DNA from: Prinia subflava | Taxonomy: Eukaryota; Chordata; Aves; Passeriformes; Cisticolidae | DNA: 64,000 nucleotides | Direction: 5' to 3' | Assembly (NCBI RefSeq): GCF_021018805.1 | Contig: NC_086248.1 | Span: 58,781,485-58,845,484 of the forward strand | Part shown: one piece after another, positions 24,903 through 37,059 of the stretch | Position numbering within the stretch: the stretch's first letter is position 1 | Layout of the letters: every line of letters starts with the position of its first letter | Notes under the pieces: model-generated | Seen by the model: only the letters and a program-made list of their open reading frames with translations | What the model was told of the DNA's origin: nothing | The model's database searches: none | Position numbers and translations under genes: made by a program

Positions 24903-27743
24903 AGGGCCGGGGCAAAGCAATGGTAAACAACCTCAATGCCTGAGAAAGAAAGTAGCAAAGTTTAGAGGAAACTTTCACCATCTCTGAAAAACTAAGGCTT
25001 AATAGCTATCTTAACAGCTATAGGGTCTATGTTTTGCCTATAGTGTACGCCCAGCCAGAGACATAATTAATGCCGAAAGCTTGCTTGGCAATCATCAAGC
25101 AGAATGAAGCTGCAGAAACAAATCATTAAACACAACTGGCAAGGCACCAGAAATCAATGCTTTCCTGAGGATGCTTGTGGATGTTGTTTTAGAAATAATG
25201 TTATATTTATTAAAAGTAATACTGTAATACCTTTAACGTAGAGACTATTAAGCTTAAAAGAAAAACAAAACCACTTGTAAAAGTCCAAAAACTGTACAAC
25301 TCTCATTCTATTTCACCACAGTAGTAAGGAGCATGCAACAGAAACCCATTGGCCAGGATAACTCCTAACTTCACTTGACAATGTGGTCTACTCTGAAATA
25401 CTGAGATTAATATACTTCATTATTAAATAAATTTGTATGTATATTCTTTTTTATTGTATAATGATGCTATATTTTGTGTAATTTAACATCAAAAGCTGTG
25501 AAATAGAACTGCTATATGAACATTGATACAATTCTGCATCTATAATAAAAATCTATGTGACTAGAAATTTGGTCTAAAAATAATCTAATTAGATTCTTCA
25601 GATAATGCTATCAATAACAGCTTTTCTTCTGAGGAACAAGTACATGTTGTGTATGCATGCAGTGATTTCCCTGATAAGAAATAATTGAGTGTATAGACAC
25701 CAAGAATAATTGGATTCATACCATACACTCTGGGTGCACCCCAAATTCAAGATGATATACAGCTGATCAATACCACAAATGTGATAGTGGGTTTATTGAC
25801 GTTGTGCACTTTCCTCTTTTCCTGGCCCTAAGATCTGTCAGAGAACAGAGCCCTCCATTATCAGACATAAAAACCTTTAGGCTGCACAGCTTCAGGCACG
25901 ATGAACTGTCCCAAAGGAGCTGTGTCAACATGTAAGGGCGGCCAGAGGAAATGATATTTCAACATTTCCTTTCCTAACCCTTCAAACCTTGCCTGACCCA
26001 AGGTACATCCTGCTTTCCCTCTTACTGATGTTTTTTATTGTATGTTTACCTTGTATTTTGGATACCTAAATGCTGCTTAGGTCAGCAGCCCCAAGGTGGC
26101 TTTAAATCAGTAGCTGAGGGAAGCACACTTCTGATGGGCCACACTGCAGAACAGACTGCAACAGTCTTTGGGCTGTTCTCTTGCATGCCATGGCCACAGT
26201 GGTACTAATACCTACTCCAAACACACTGCTGCTGTTTTTACATATGTCTACACTTTACACAACACCTGGATACTCCTATCCCCACTCTCTTTCCATGTGC
26301 ATCTGCTGTCTCCTTTAAGGGCCTCCTCCCCTCCATGGCCCTTCCACCTTCCAGGCTTTGCCCCACACTCTTCTTGGAGTGCACAGGGACTCTGCCTATC
26401 ACCACTTCCCACGCATGGAGAGGCACCCTGGCAGGAACCTCATGCTCAACCAGGCATGAGAAGGTGCCACCTCTCAGCCCCAGCGCTGGCTGGGACTGAT
26501 GGTCCCCTGGTGTTGCTAAATCCCTGCAGAGAGCATCAGCAACAGCACACCAAATAGCACCTGACTGGCTGGACGGGGAGCAGGAGGAGGATTTCTGTTG
26601 CTTGTGCTCACATATGACAGCTTGGTGAACTTTGCTTCCTCTTCAATATTTAAATGAAACATCAGCTTTCCTAACCTCATCCAAACCAGAAATGTTTGTA
26701 ACACAGTGGACTAAATGTAGCCTTGTTTCTGCACCAGTGGCACCGCTAACATTTTGAGCAGTACTGTAAGCTGGGTACAGCCACTTCAGTAGCAAGCTGC
26801 TAGACTAATTTATGGGCAGGGATAAGGGGTATTAAAAATGCTTCATCTGATTGGGCTTTTGGCTAACAGCAGTAACAATATCAGAACAGCAGTTCACTCA
26901 CACTGTGACAGAGCTGTACACATAATTCAGCTGTACACGAGCAGATTTAGAGGAGCTGTGGAACACGCTGATCCAAGTCCAAGTTAAAAAAGTCTGGGAA
27001 GTGTTATGAAGATGTATGTTCAATATACTCATAGAGCAGGCTGAGTCACTGCTCATGGATAAATGGCAGACTTGCAATTAATAATTTATTTAGCTGATAT
27101 TCAATTATGTGCTGCATAAGAAGGTGCGTTTCTAAATATGGCTCCTCATTCAAAAGCTTCTTTGCAAGCAGTGGGAATTAACTTATTTAAAGGTGACACT
27201 AAGTTAGTGCAGGTAGGAAAGATTCTCTTGTGCCCAGTCACCTCCACAGGCAGAAAACCACAGCTCAGAGCACAGCAAAGCACCACCAGAACAGATGAAA
27301 CAAAGGTTCATGTGCCCTTCCCACCCCTCTGCAAGCAACACCTAATGTTTCACAGAACAAAAAATCCTATGTGGACAGTCAGGTTTCCAATGTAATGTAG
27401 AATGGGAATTTTCATGGCTTTTACAAATACTTAAAGTCATAAACAATTTTTTCCCTGCTGAAAGATTACATTTTTCAGATTTGTAAGCATTAAAATCTTA
27501 AGTTTTTGCGCAGTTGCTACACAAAATAACTTTTATTAAATTGAATGACTTTTAAATTTGTGTCAGAAACAAAGATGTGTCTTCAGATGGATATGTGTTT
27601 TCAAAATACATAGGTTTTAAAAAAAGTGCATGGCTTAAATCTGGTAATTTCTTAGCCTGAAATAAACCTGAAGCTAACCCTGAATATAAGCTATTCCCTG
27701 TTCAGCATTCAACAAGTGAATATTCAATATTATAAAATATTCC

Positions 27744-27762
27744 TTTTTTTTTTTTTTTTTTT
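27744..27762 (+). repeat. poly-T run (19)
   Basis: Uninterrupted T tract in probable SYNE1 intron 1. Confidence 0.95.
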
Positions 27763-28414
27763 GGTCTGAACATACATGGAATCAACACACAGGAGTGAAA
27801 CAAGGTTTGCATATAAACTAGGCAAATCTTTTATTATATTGGCCACTTATCTGAATTTAATGGATAAAGTTACACTGACACGATTTTCCTATATTAATAT
27901 CCTGGCACTCTAGGTTTACATGAAAAGAGGAAACAAACTTCTCTCATATAAAAGCCATTGGGCCTCATTAAATTGCAGTTTACAATTCTCTGGATTATTT
28001 TGTTCCACTCTTCAAATGCCAGGAAATTGAGATGTCTGTTCTATGGAAGAGATAATAAGCACACTGCATCTATTATGGGTTAACTTTTCTGGGTCCTCTG
28101 TTCAATCTTCTTTTTCTCACTGTGCTCAGGAGCACTTTGAATTGAAAAAGATATTTTCCTTTTATTAGGAAAACTAGAATACCATTGGCAAGACCAGATT
28201 GTAATTTCTCTTTTAGTTCTTAAAGTTTACAAAACATATTAAAGGAAAACAGACCTGCCTGTCAGCAGTGTGGTTCCAGAAAACCAAAGAGATATACGCT
28301 AGGTGCAGACAACATCAACAATGTGCAACAAGGGCAGAAGATAAACCTGACCAAGAAGAGGTAAACAATTCTCTGACTGTACTTCATGTTGCCACAAACT
28401 GCAAATTCCAGATG

Positions 28415-28467
28415 ACCCCACTAGTGGCTCCTTCCAGTCTTAACCATTCTGTGATTCTGTGATTCCC
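28415..28467 (+). mobile_element. CR1 LINE 3' tail, extreme 5' truncation
   Basis: Only the last 50 or so bases of a CR1 remain: TGGCTCCTTCCAGTCTTAACC followed by ATTCTGTGATTCTGTGATTC, the standard CR1 3' terminal repeat. Plus orientation, antisense to SYNE1. Confidence 0.85.
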
Positions 28468-31400
28468 AGTACACCAGGCTGATGCCACATACAGCAGCCA
28501 GGAGAAGAAGCTACTGATGTGAAATTTTGGTTGTACCTGAAAATACAATTTTAGACTTCTACAAACTCCCATAATAGCACATGAATAGATAATGAAACTC
28601 CAGATAAACAAGGATAAACACCAATAATAAAGATATTGAGAAGAGCAAGAAATACACAGGAGCAGGCAGTGAAAGGACTGTTTCTAATCTGGGACATTTC
28701 AAAAAGAGGTATTTGAGAGGACAATAAACAGAGCTATAAATTCAAGGAAGTCCTGCAGCTAGAAGACATTTACAAATTAAATGTAACAGAGATATAAGAA
28801 ATACAGTGGAGTAAGTAAAATAACTGTAGCACATGAACTGAACAGAATCTCAGGAACAACTGAAATGGGGTCAAGTGCTGGAGTGCCATTGTACTTAACA
28901 AAGAGGCAGACTTCCTTGGTAAGCAAGAGTTGCACAGAACTGATCAAGGGAAAAAAAATCTAGGAAAATAATTCCCAAGCATAGTTTACTACTGCAGTGC
29001 TAGAAGTCCACTTTGATCCACAGATTCTGTTTCTGAAACATAGGAGGTCTTGGAAATGCTGCCAGGTTGATAGACACTACTGGAACAGATGCAATTCTAT
29101 GAGACAGCAGTGAGCCTCCTGCCAATCAGGAATAAATGACTCACAGAAAGATAGGAACCAGAATTTTCTGGAGGTTATAACTGTGTTTTTAAACAGCAAA
29201 TAGTCAGAAAACCAGCTGCTTTAGGTTGGTTGTTAGTGGGAAGAAAATGCTAATCAACAGAAAATAACTCCAACTAAGGAAGTGATTGATATTGTCCAAA
29301 ATATTACAACAATAATACAAAGCATGTAAGTAAGTCAGGAAATTATCTAAAAACACAGTGCTTAAAAAATAAATGAAAGGGAAATCAGCAGAGAGGTCAA
29401 TTATGAAAAGCACAGTACCTCCTCCCCTGTGAAGCAGGCTGGGGCTTTCTTTAAATCCAAAGTCTAGTAGCCTTACACCTGTTCAGAACAGAATAAAACT
29501 GCTCCAGATGTAATTGGAAAAGTCATCACTCAGAAATAAGTGGGCAGAAACAGCATGAGAAGTGAAGAGCACGGCCATAGTGTGTGCTGAACACAGGGAT
29601 GAAGAAAGACATGCTGAAAGACCATCTGAGAAATAAAGACAGCAAGCAAATGATTTTTAGCCAGAGAAGTGAAAAGAAAATACAAAATAAGATCAAGGAG
29701 AGATTAATTTAGTATTAGCCTCAATTAGTATTATGCTGATTTTTCCACTGAAGATATTTCTGATAGACAAAGGCATGATGAAAAATGGAAGCAGCACCCT
29801 CTTAAATAAACTCAAAGTTAAAAGTGGAAAAACTCAGTAAAATTCATTCCAGGATATTGATAATTGGTAGATTACAAATTGAGAACCCATTTGTAAGTTT
29901 ATTTGGATAAATCCATCAAGTTGCAGTTGATGCCCACTGGTTATAAAAAATTTGGAGCTAGGATGAAGAAGCGAGGTAGAGGGGTTCTTGTATTTTCCTC
30001 AGAGAAAATGCAGCATCTCCTCACTCATCTTCCAAAATCCAGGCCAAGAGAGGAGTCCCTTTGTTAATGTTTTCTGACAGCTGAACTGCAAGTCTGCAGT
30101 TGCTCACTTAAACCCAATGCAGCAGAAGTCAGTGGATACTGGAACTCTCCCAAAGGCAATGGGACATAACTGTGCACCGCATAAGATCATGGAAAACGCA
30201 ATTTTGGCTCTGAAAGGTGTTTTTGATGGTTGAATACCAACATTGTCACTCTGTGCTTCCTTTCTCTACTGACAAAAAACACAATGAAACAGGAACACTG
30301 AAACACAATATTCCTTGTCACTGACCTAATGTGCAGTAATTACCCAGAGGTATTGAAATTTGTTTTTCTTGGGGAGTATGGGGCAACAGAGAGAGAGATG
30401 CAGATCCTTTCTGAAACTCCAGATTATTCTGGTTCATCTAGGTATGATGCATATTTTAAGCGTAGTTTAGATTTGAACCAAAGGTTTCCAATCTGCAGAA
30501 GCTTGAAGGTCTTGCAACAGCAATTAATAACTTGAAAGTTCAAGGTAATTTGGACATTTAAATCTGTGGCATACATGGAACACAACCTTCTGTGTTTTAT
30601 CTACCATTATACTCCAGTATTTAAAAATTTTTTGTAGGATCCTAGTCATGCACATACCTATGTATGTATTTACATTTCAGCAAGTGTTTCATTATCTACT
30701 TTTTATTAGTTTTTGGTAAAATGGTCAAAAACACAGTGGTATGATTCTTGTCCTGAAAGCTGTAATTTCATTTGAACAGAAAATGCAAACTGTTCTAGCA
30801 GAAAATAAAAGGCAAAGACTTGCTTTTTTTAGGAAAATTGGCAGAACATACATTTTTAGATACATGCAAAGAAAGGCCATTCAGACTCACCAATACAAAA
30901 AGCTAAAGACAGCATAAACTATAGTTTAATAATCCTGCTATTGAAATCGTGGAGGAATACGTTACAGTGACATAGCTGTTGGTAATAGCAGGAGACTGGG
31001 ATCAGTAACTCATTACCTCCTACAAACACAGGATATAATCCTTGCCTAAAAGAGTTTACTATCTGCACAAAGACAGGGCGAGATTAAGATCAGAGGTCAC
31101 AATACACAAGCAAATAGGACAGAGTGAAGCTCACATCTGAAGTGTAAGCCGGTTAATGGTAAGAGAATTGTTCTGATTTTTCTGGTCTGACACTGATGAC
31201 ACCAAGGAGTTCTGTGGCATAATGTGACCTATAGCACAAGACTACTGCAGCTACATCTGTGGCAGAAAAAAAAAATAAGGTCCACCAAAATAGAAAACAC
31301 TGAAGCATCTCAGGAAAGGGTGGGTCAAAACGAGTTTGAGATAAGCAAGTAAGCGTCAGTTCCTTGGTATTCCCGCACATCTCCCAAGCAAGAAACTTTG

Positions 31401-32064
31401 CTAAAGTGTAACTTGTAGGCAAATGGCAGACAACTGCCATACGAATGCAAAAGCAGAAACCCCTCTGTTTTTCACTTTAAATTCTGCCTTTGAGTGAAAC
31501 AAAGCCAAAAGTCCATTCTCTTCAGATGTACACCTTTATGACCTCTAAGGAGATACAAGAACTCTAAAGTTTTGTCACTAGCTATGGTAATGAGTAAGTA
31601 TAAAAACAATTGTTTACATTTGATGTATGTAGTTTCTCAGTAACTGCTGCCACTAGTTGATAAGAAAAAAAAAAAATGAGCCACAAGTGACTTCCTTTAA
31701 CATAGCATAACCGAGGTAGGTTTATGTGGTGTTTCGTCTGAAGGGTGAATGTATGTGAATTCCTCTTGGGACCAAAGCTCTGTAGACCTCCAGCAATCAC
31801 TCTCACTGTGCTGGCCTTGAAAGGTTCATGCCTTCTTCAGTGCCTCACCCAGGAAGATCCTCTTCATTGCCAGTAACTCTTACTCTCTCCCCAAATTTAA
31901 ACATTAACAGAGTGCTGTTCTTTTCCTATGCACCTCTGCTCTCCCTGATCCAGTATCAAAGTTAGTTTCTCTGAGCAGCGTGCCTGCTGACAGGCTGTAT
32001 AACTCTGCATGGCTTCAGGGAAGTTCTTAAGGTCTCAAGGTCCCAAAAAAACATCATTGAGGAC

Positions 32065-32087
32065 ATTTATATTTATATTTATATTTA
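32065..32087 (+). repeat. ATTTAT hexanucleotide repeat
   Basis: Three full ATTTAT units and a partial fourth. Confidence 0.95.
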
Positions 32088-33137
32088 ATAAAGAGAAATT
32101 AATGGTGCATGAAGGCATATAGTCATTACAAGAGTCTTGTGTCTGTATTAATTACAGCAGTCCAAATCACCACCGAACCTTACTACAAAAGCCTTAAGTA
32201 AAAACAGAATAAAATTTTAAAAAAATCTTAAACATATTTGGATTCACCTGTAAAATACACAAGCACTGGTATTTTATACTCAGCAACATGGTATTTCCAT
32301 TGACATATTATTTCTGAAGGTAATATTAAACAAACCAAAGCAGACACTGTGAACAGGAATTAAAGACACAGGTGGGAAAAGTAGATATTATTCCTTCTGC
32401 ATTCACATCTAACAGGGTTTGCAAAGATGAGAATTGAATCATTCCAACACACAGCACCACGCTCATTCTGGAGAGCTCCTTTCTCAGGGCAAAACGTCGG
32501 TGCTTTAAGGAATGTGTGAAACATTCCAAAACACGTCTGACTCCCAGCAGAAAAGAAGTAACTCCGAAATTTTAACACTCCACCTCAGAAATCAGTTTTT
32601 TTCATGTCATTCAGCACACAGCAAACATTCAGTATAACAAACAAGAAAGCCTTTCTGTTTACCAATTAAAGTGACGTAGCACCCTGATTTCTTCTATCCA
32701 GTGGCAACACGTTAACACAGCCCATCAGCATTGACAGCTTGGGATCTGTTTAATGTTGAAATGCACACAAGAATCACAAAAACAATTATCAGAGATCACG
32801 GAGAGCAGACACTCCATCACTAGTACTACAACAGGAAAACCCGTGCCTGTTAGGAGTCGTTCAACAGGCTCCGCACTAGAAGAGTTGTGGCAGGCAGCCA
32901 GAAACACCACATACTATTTCCCTACAAGCCACATAGGTATAAATCCCTCACAGTCAGACGCTCTGGAGCTTCCCTCGCCATCACACAAATGATTTACCTA
33001 AGTATTTCCTCATCAAATTCCAGTACCTGTTTTTTTCGTAGCAGGTTACTAATATTCCTTACACTTTTCCTCAGAACGAATATGGTTGTCAAAATCCTCG
33101 TAACAACCTTGTCAGTGAGTATTTCAGCAGGTCTTAC

Positions 33138-33450
33138 CTCCGGGGAGTTACCACGCAAGTCAGGGAACGTATGGGCTCTATGCATCTCTGTCGTGGTGCA
33201 CTTGTCCTTTTTGCACCATCACTGCGGGCGAACCAGGCTAAAACCGGCTTCCCGGGAGCGCCCATCAATAGTCACGTTTCCTTTGGTTAACTACGTTTTG
33301 GCCTGCAGTGTGTGACTGAGCATAAAACTGCCTATCTCTGCAACACACGCGTACGTGCACTTCAGGAGGAGAACCACCACAGCCCTCCGCCGGGTCTGTC
33401 CGCTCCGAAAGGGCAAAACCTCAAACCCACGCCGGGACGCGGCGAAACCG
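33138..33450 (-). other. SYNE1: candidate SYNE1 non-coding exon 1 (5' end not placed)
   Basis: On the minus strand the CpG-rich flank of the island ends in a near-consensus donor, CGGAG|GTAAGACC, with GT at 33137-33136. About 160 bases upstream of it still hold many CpGs. This makes it the best candidate for the last base of a non-coding first exon that splices to the SYNE1 exon at 24939. The transcription start cannot be read from sequence, so the upper coordinate is only a guess. Weaker alternative minus-strand donors inside the island are at 33578-33577 (TTCG|GTGAGC) and 33625-33624 (AGAG|GTAGGG). Confidence 0.5.
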
Positions 33451-33810
33451 CGCAACCGCGGCACCGAGTTTCGCATTCACCTCAAGACAGTTCTGCGAAG
33501 GGGGGCAGGAGCAGCTGTCACAGGCTGCCCCGTGGGACCCCTTCTTCCCCGCCGCGCTCCAGCCACTCGCTGGCTCACCGAAGCGGCGGCCGAAGCCCCC
33601 CCGGCCCCGCTCCGCCGCGCCCTACCTCTGCCCGCCGCTCCGCGCTGCCCGCGCCTCGCTGCGCCCGGCGCAGCTGCCTGGTTACCGAGCACAACACGCC
33701 GCGCCGCCCCGCCCCGCCGGCCCGCGGCGAGGAAGCAGGTGCGGGGGTGGGGAGAGGGCGGGAGCGCGGGTGCGTGTGCGGGATGCGTGAGTGGGGTGAG
33801 TGTGCTGAGG

Positions 33811-33853
33811 ATGCGTGTGCCGGGGATGCGTGTGCCGGGGATGCGTGTGCCGT
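33811..33853 (+). repeat. 15-bp minisatellite in the CpG island
   Basis: The unit ATGCGTGTGCCGGGG occurs twice exactly (33811-33825, 33826-33840) and a third time partly (33841-33853). Degenerate related units with GGATGCGTGAG and GTGCTGAGG lie just before, from about 33778. The length is divisible by three, but I see no evidence of coding. Confidence 0.9.
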
Positions 33854-33970
33854 ACCCTTGCGGCGCTTGGCAGTGCGCGGCCGCCGCCGCCGGCGGGCTC
33901 CGCCGGTGCCCCGGTGCCCGCTGTCCTTGCGCGCACGGCGGGGGGGCCGCGCCCCGCCCCGCCGGGGCTG

Positions 33971-33985
33971 CAGCAGCAGCAGCAA
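33971..33985 (+). repeat. short CAG trinucleotide repeat
   Basis: Four CAG units followed by CAA lie within the CpG island next to a GC box. The tract is short and probably unremarkable. Confidence 0.8.
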
Positions 33986-34145
33986 AGCCGGGGCAGCTTG
34001 TGCGGGGGCGGCTGCGCTGACCGCCGTGCCGGGGAGTCGGGGATGAGACACCGGCCTGAGCCCCGAGGCTCGACACCCCCGAAGTGCGTTCTGGCGAGTG
34101 GCCGAAATACTTCTGAGACCGACTGCATCGAGCTGTAGCTGCTAG

Positions 34146-34180
34146 TTACTATTACTAGTTCTATTACTATTATTATTATT
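34146..34180 (+). repeat. ATT/ACT trinucleotide microsatellite
   Basis: An imperfect run of TTA, CTA and TAT trinucleotides ends in five ATT-type units. It marks the AT-rich edge just outside the CpG island. Confidence 0.85.
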
Positions 34181-34213
34181 GCTGCAATATAGAGCGTGCT
34201 GTAGGGCATTACC

Positions 34214-35589
34214 TTTGGCGTAGACTCCGGAGCATCATCACGCATAAGGCAGAGAGCTGCACAAGCAAACTGGGGCAGCAGCTCTTACATAACAGCAGCA
34301 GGACAGAAATATTCAAAGGAGCTGGCAAGACGGTCTGCCACTTTCGAGCTCCAACCACGCTAACCATGCAACAGTGCTTATGCCCTCTGTGTAAAACGTG
34401 ATTCTGCCTCTTCCAGAGACATTGCACAATCCCTATGACTTAATTTCACTTTCCCCCTCCTTCATTTTAATTGATACCATTAAGGCTAGTTTCATACAGG
34501 AGACAGAAGGATATTTTTCTGCTTAAGAGATGGATCATCCCTGGTCTGTGTCATTGGGAAGAAAAAAAAACAAACTACTCATTTGGAGCTGAAATGGAGA
34601 AGTCGGGAGAAGCAGTGCCAATGAACCTCTTAGTTTTCATCATTTCTGGCAGTGCTGCAGTGATTCCACAACATTAGCATGCAGGGTGTTTACTGAGTGG
34701 ATGGATAAAATCAGAGTTAGGCAGCAGAGATTACTCAGCATCACCCCGTCCTTGAGCACCAGTCATACTAATGTTGGTGCTACCCTCGTGATATGAACGC
34801 TTATACTTAGGGCACATATCCCAACACTGTGCAGTTAGGGATTGCACACTTGGAGCCAGGGTCCTGTGTGGAAGAGGCAGACATACCAGGAGCTACACCA
34901 AGAATTCATGTGAAATGGATATACATATCTAGGTCACCTCCAGCCATCCACAAAAATTACCTCTTTCTGACAATGAGGGTAACCAGGCATGTTGGGCCTG
35001 AAATTTTCCTCTTTTTGAAGGGTTGTGGGATTTTTTGGTTGGTTGGAGGGGTATTTGGGGGGTGGGGGAAGGGTGTGGAGGAGGCGAACTGAAAAGCTTT
35101 TCTCATCCAATTTTTCTTATGTCTTTGTTCTTCTCTGCCTTACCCCATGCCAGTTGCAGCACCAAAAATGGCAAAGATGATGCTAACATGTTTCTGAGTT
35201 CCCCCTTTCTACATATATCTTTTTGCTGAAAAAATTCCTCAGTCTGCTGTCCCTTTCAGAAAATACCATCTTACTTTTCTAAGTTAAAAGTAAGAGTATT
35301 AACCTGAATCTTCACTGCAAAAGCTCAGACTTCATATAGTAATACTACTAGTGTTTGAAGCAGTTCAGCAAAATACTTGCTAGTGTAAGCTTCAATTTCA
35401 GCACTCAATGCTGCACTGTATGTTTTAAAAGCTCAGCTAGAAAAAAATCATCAGTGCTGTCCTAAGGACCTTTGTCAGTATTACTTTTTATATTTTGTTT
35501 TTGCTTATATTGTTAAAAAGTCATGATCTGAAACTGTTGCCTCTTGGGTATGTGTAAATATCTTTTCTGAAAGGACAGGTGATTAGATT
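34214..35589. other. region upstream of SYNE1; no gene recognised
   Basis: Sequence just outside the CpG island. The first 200 bases keep several CpGs, and the minus strand has a donor-like CCAAAG|GTAATG with GT at 34212-34211, so an alternative SYNE1 first exon is possible (see findings). The rest is AT-rich with a G-rich patch near 35030-35090. Confidence 0.5.
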
Positions 35590-36155
35590 TGATAATATAT
35601 AGCACCCTCAAGGGCTGCTGCTTTTAGCTGAGACGTGAAGAGGTCTTTTGCACTGAAGAATTTTGGACATTCTTCCTCAAAAGAGATGCTACCCATAAAA
35701 GAGGTACAATAATGTTTTGGTTTGCCTCAGTATTGTATCCCTCTCTACTTGGTCCAGTTTTGGTTGCCGGACTCCAAGAAAAAAAAAAAAATCTTAATCA
35801 GGTAGAGAAAATCCAGAGGACAGCCATGGGAATGGTGGAAGAATGGTGGAAAGTTTAGAACACTTAATCTAAAAGGAAAGTCTGAAATCATTATTCAATC
35901 TAGAGATGAAAAACTGGCATGAGGTATAAAAACATTCTAAAGGAGCACTAAAGGGAAGAGAATAATCACTTCTCAGTGTCCACAGTACATAGGACAAGAA
36001 GTAATCTGCTTACCTCGTACATGGTATTGTCATATCAGAACCAAAAATTTTAGGAGGAAATAAAGCTTTGCACCAGATACCATAAGAAAGAAGGGAAACT
36101 GGTGTCGTGAAAGATATTTAAGCTCACACTAGACAAGTGTCCTCCTGGAAGGAAT
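35590..36155 (+). mobile_element. old CR1 LINE fragment, plus strand
   Basis: A decayed CR1 copy. Its ORF2 C-terminal region can still be read around 35730-35840 (LLGPVL..., then KKK...QVEKIQRTAMGMV, where the family has VQRRATKM). The stretch near 35990-36150 (ACATAGGACAAGAAGTAATCTG, TTTAGGAGGAAATAAAG, CTAGACAAGTGTCCTCCTGGA) matches the 3' part of older amniote CR1 families. Divergence is much higher than in the neighbouring copy at 36.4 kb. Both ends are approximate. Confidence 0.65.
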
Positions 36156-36586
36156 TTTTAATTTTTTGATATTTTCTCAGGATGCAGAATAGGATATCTC
36201 TGTAAGTGTCTTGATCTCTTTTGAGTCCATTTGCAGTAACTGTGAATGCTGAGCCTGGTTTGAGTAAAAGAGCACACCCTTCTTCCTGCAGATTTTGCAG
36301 CTAGCAGTAGTTGCCACTTCCTTCCTGTCCTAAACTGCCACACAGTATGCACAACCTGGAAGCATTGCCACACACCTCCTGAGAGATGCGTGCAGCTCTA
36401 CATCTAGTTTTCATGTACTGTATCGAGCATAAATGTATAAACATTTAATCAAAGAATCTTAGTTTGAACAAAGATTTGTAAAATCATCAAGCCCAGCTGT
36501 TAACTCAGTCCAAGTCCACCACTTCACCTTGTCCCTAGGCGTCAAACCTACATGTCTTTTAAATACCTCTAGGGACAGGGAATCAG

Positions 36587-36940
36587 TTACTTAGAGCAGC
36601 CTATTCCAGTGCAAAACAACCCTTCCCACAAAGAAATTTTCCTAATATTCAATCTAAACCTCCCCTGATGCAACTTGAGGCTCTTTGTTCTTGTATTACC
36701 ACTTATTAATAGGGAGAGGAGACCGACAACCATATTGCAACAGGCTCCTTTCAGGCAGCTGTAGAGAACAAGAGGTCTCCCTTGAGCCTCCTTTTCTTTA
36801 GGGTAAACAATCTCAGCTCCCTCAGCCACTTCTTCACAAATTTTGTGCTCCAAACCCTTCACCAGCTCTATTGCCTTTCTCTGGACACACTCCAGCACCT
36901 CAATGTGCTTCTTGTAGTGAGGGACCAAAACAGGATTCAC
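36587..36940 (-). pseudogene. CR1 ORF2 C-terminal fragment
   Basis: A 117-codon frame starting PVLVPHYKKHIEVLECVQRK, with LVKGLEHK, GLLSLLISGNTRTK and LHQGRFRLNIRKI following in family order. It ends before the usual WNRLPREVV block, which can be traced at about 36600-36550 in another frame. Confidence 0.88.
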
Positions 36941-37059
36941 GGTGTGGCCTCACCAGTGCTGAGTACAAGGGGACAATCACGTCCCTGGTCCTGCTGGATA
37001 TATTTTTTTTCCTGTCTGCCATTGGCCTTCTTGCCCACCTGGGCACAGTTGGCTCAGAT

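Larger units (their letters stand above)
24671..24939 (-). other. SYNE1: SYNE1 exon 2: 5' UTR plus start codon
   Basis: The exon ends at 24671, with donor GT at 24670-24669 in the context CTTCAAG|GTAAGTGAC, close to consensus. The best upstream acceptor is the pyrimidine-rich run ending TTTCTTTCTCAG at 24940, which would make the exon 269 bases with about 205 bases of 5' UTR. A second usable acceptor, CTGATCTCCACAG, would start the exon near 24780 and shorten the UTR to about 45 bases. The segment is richer in G+C than the introns around it. Calling it exon 2 assumes a first exon in the CpG island at 33-34 kb. Confidence 0.75.
24940..33135 (-). other. probable SYNE1 intron 1
   Basis: AT-rich DNA between the CpG island and the first coding exon. 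It holds a short CR1 3' tail (28415-28467), a poly-T run and an ATTTAT repeat. A G+C-richer block at about 26080-26580 has a 129-codon open frame with no recognisable domain. No other exon is evident. Confidence 0.55.
33170..34110. promoter_or_regulatory. SYNE1: CpG island, probable SYNE1 promoter
   Basis: This is the only strongly G+C- and CpG-rich stretch in the window, with sharp edges against AT-rich flanks. It contains SP1-type GC boxes at 33704-33718 and 33951-33963 and no convincing TATA box, as usual for broad CpG promoters. It sits about 8 kb upstream of the SYNE1 start-codon exon in transcript direction. Donor-like sites exist on both strands (plus strand: GGG|GTGAGTGTG near 33796), so divergent transcription is possible. 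Long open frames of 150-244 codons on both strands here reflect the scarcity of stop codons in GC-rich DNA; they show no recognisable domain. Confidence 0.8.

Noticed and set aside
24784..24987. 67-codon plus-strand open frame over the SYNE1 exon
   Set aside because: It is the opposite-strand shadow of the SYNE1 5' UTR and crosses its splice acceptor.
26168..26557. 129-codon plus-strand open frame
   Set aside because: No known motif; His/Pro/Ser-rich translation of a G+C-richer intron block, opposite in strand to SYNE1.
29080..29100. GCAATTCTATGAGAC resembling a CR1 tail
   Set aside because: Only eight or so bases match and the sequence before it is not CR1-like.
33312..34245. Open frames of 107-244 codons on both strands of the CpG island
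   Set aside because: Stop codons are scarce in GC-rich DNA. The translations are low-complexity Arg/Ala/Pro/Gly mixtures, overlap on both strands and include translated minisatellite units.
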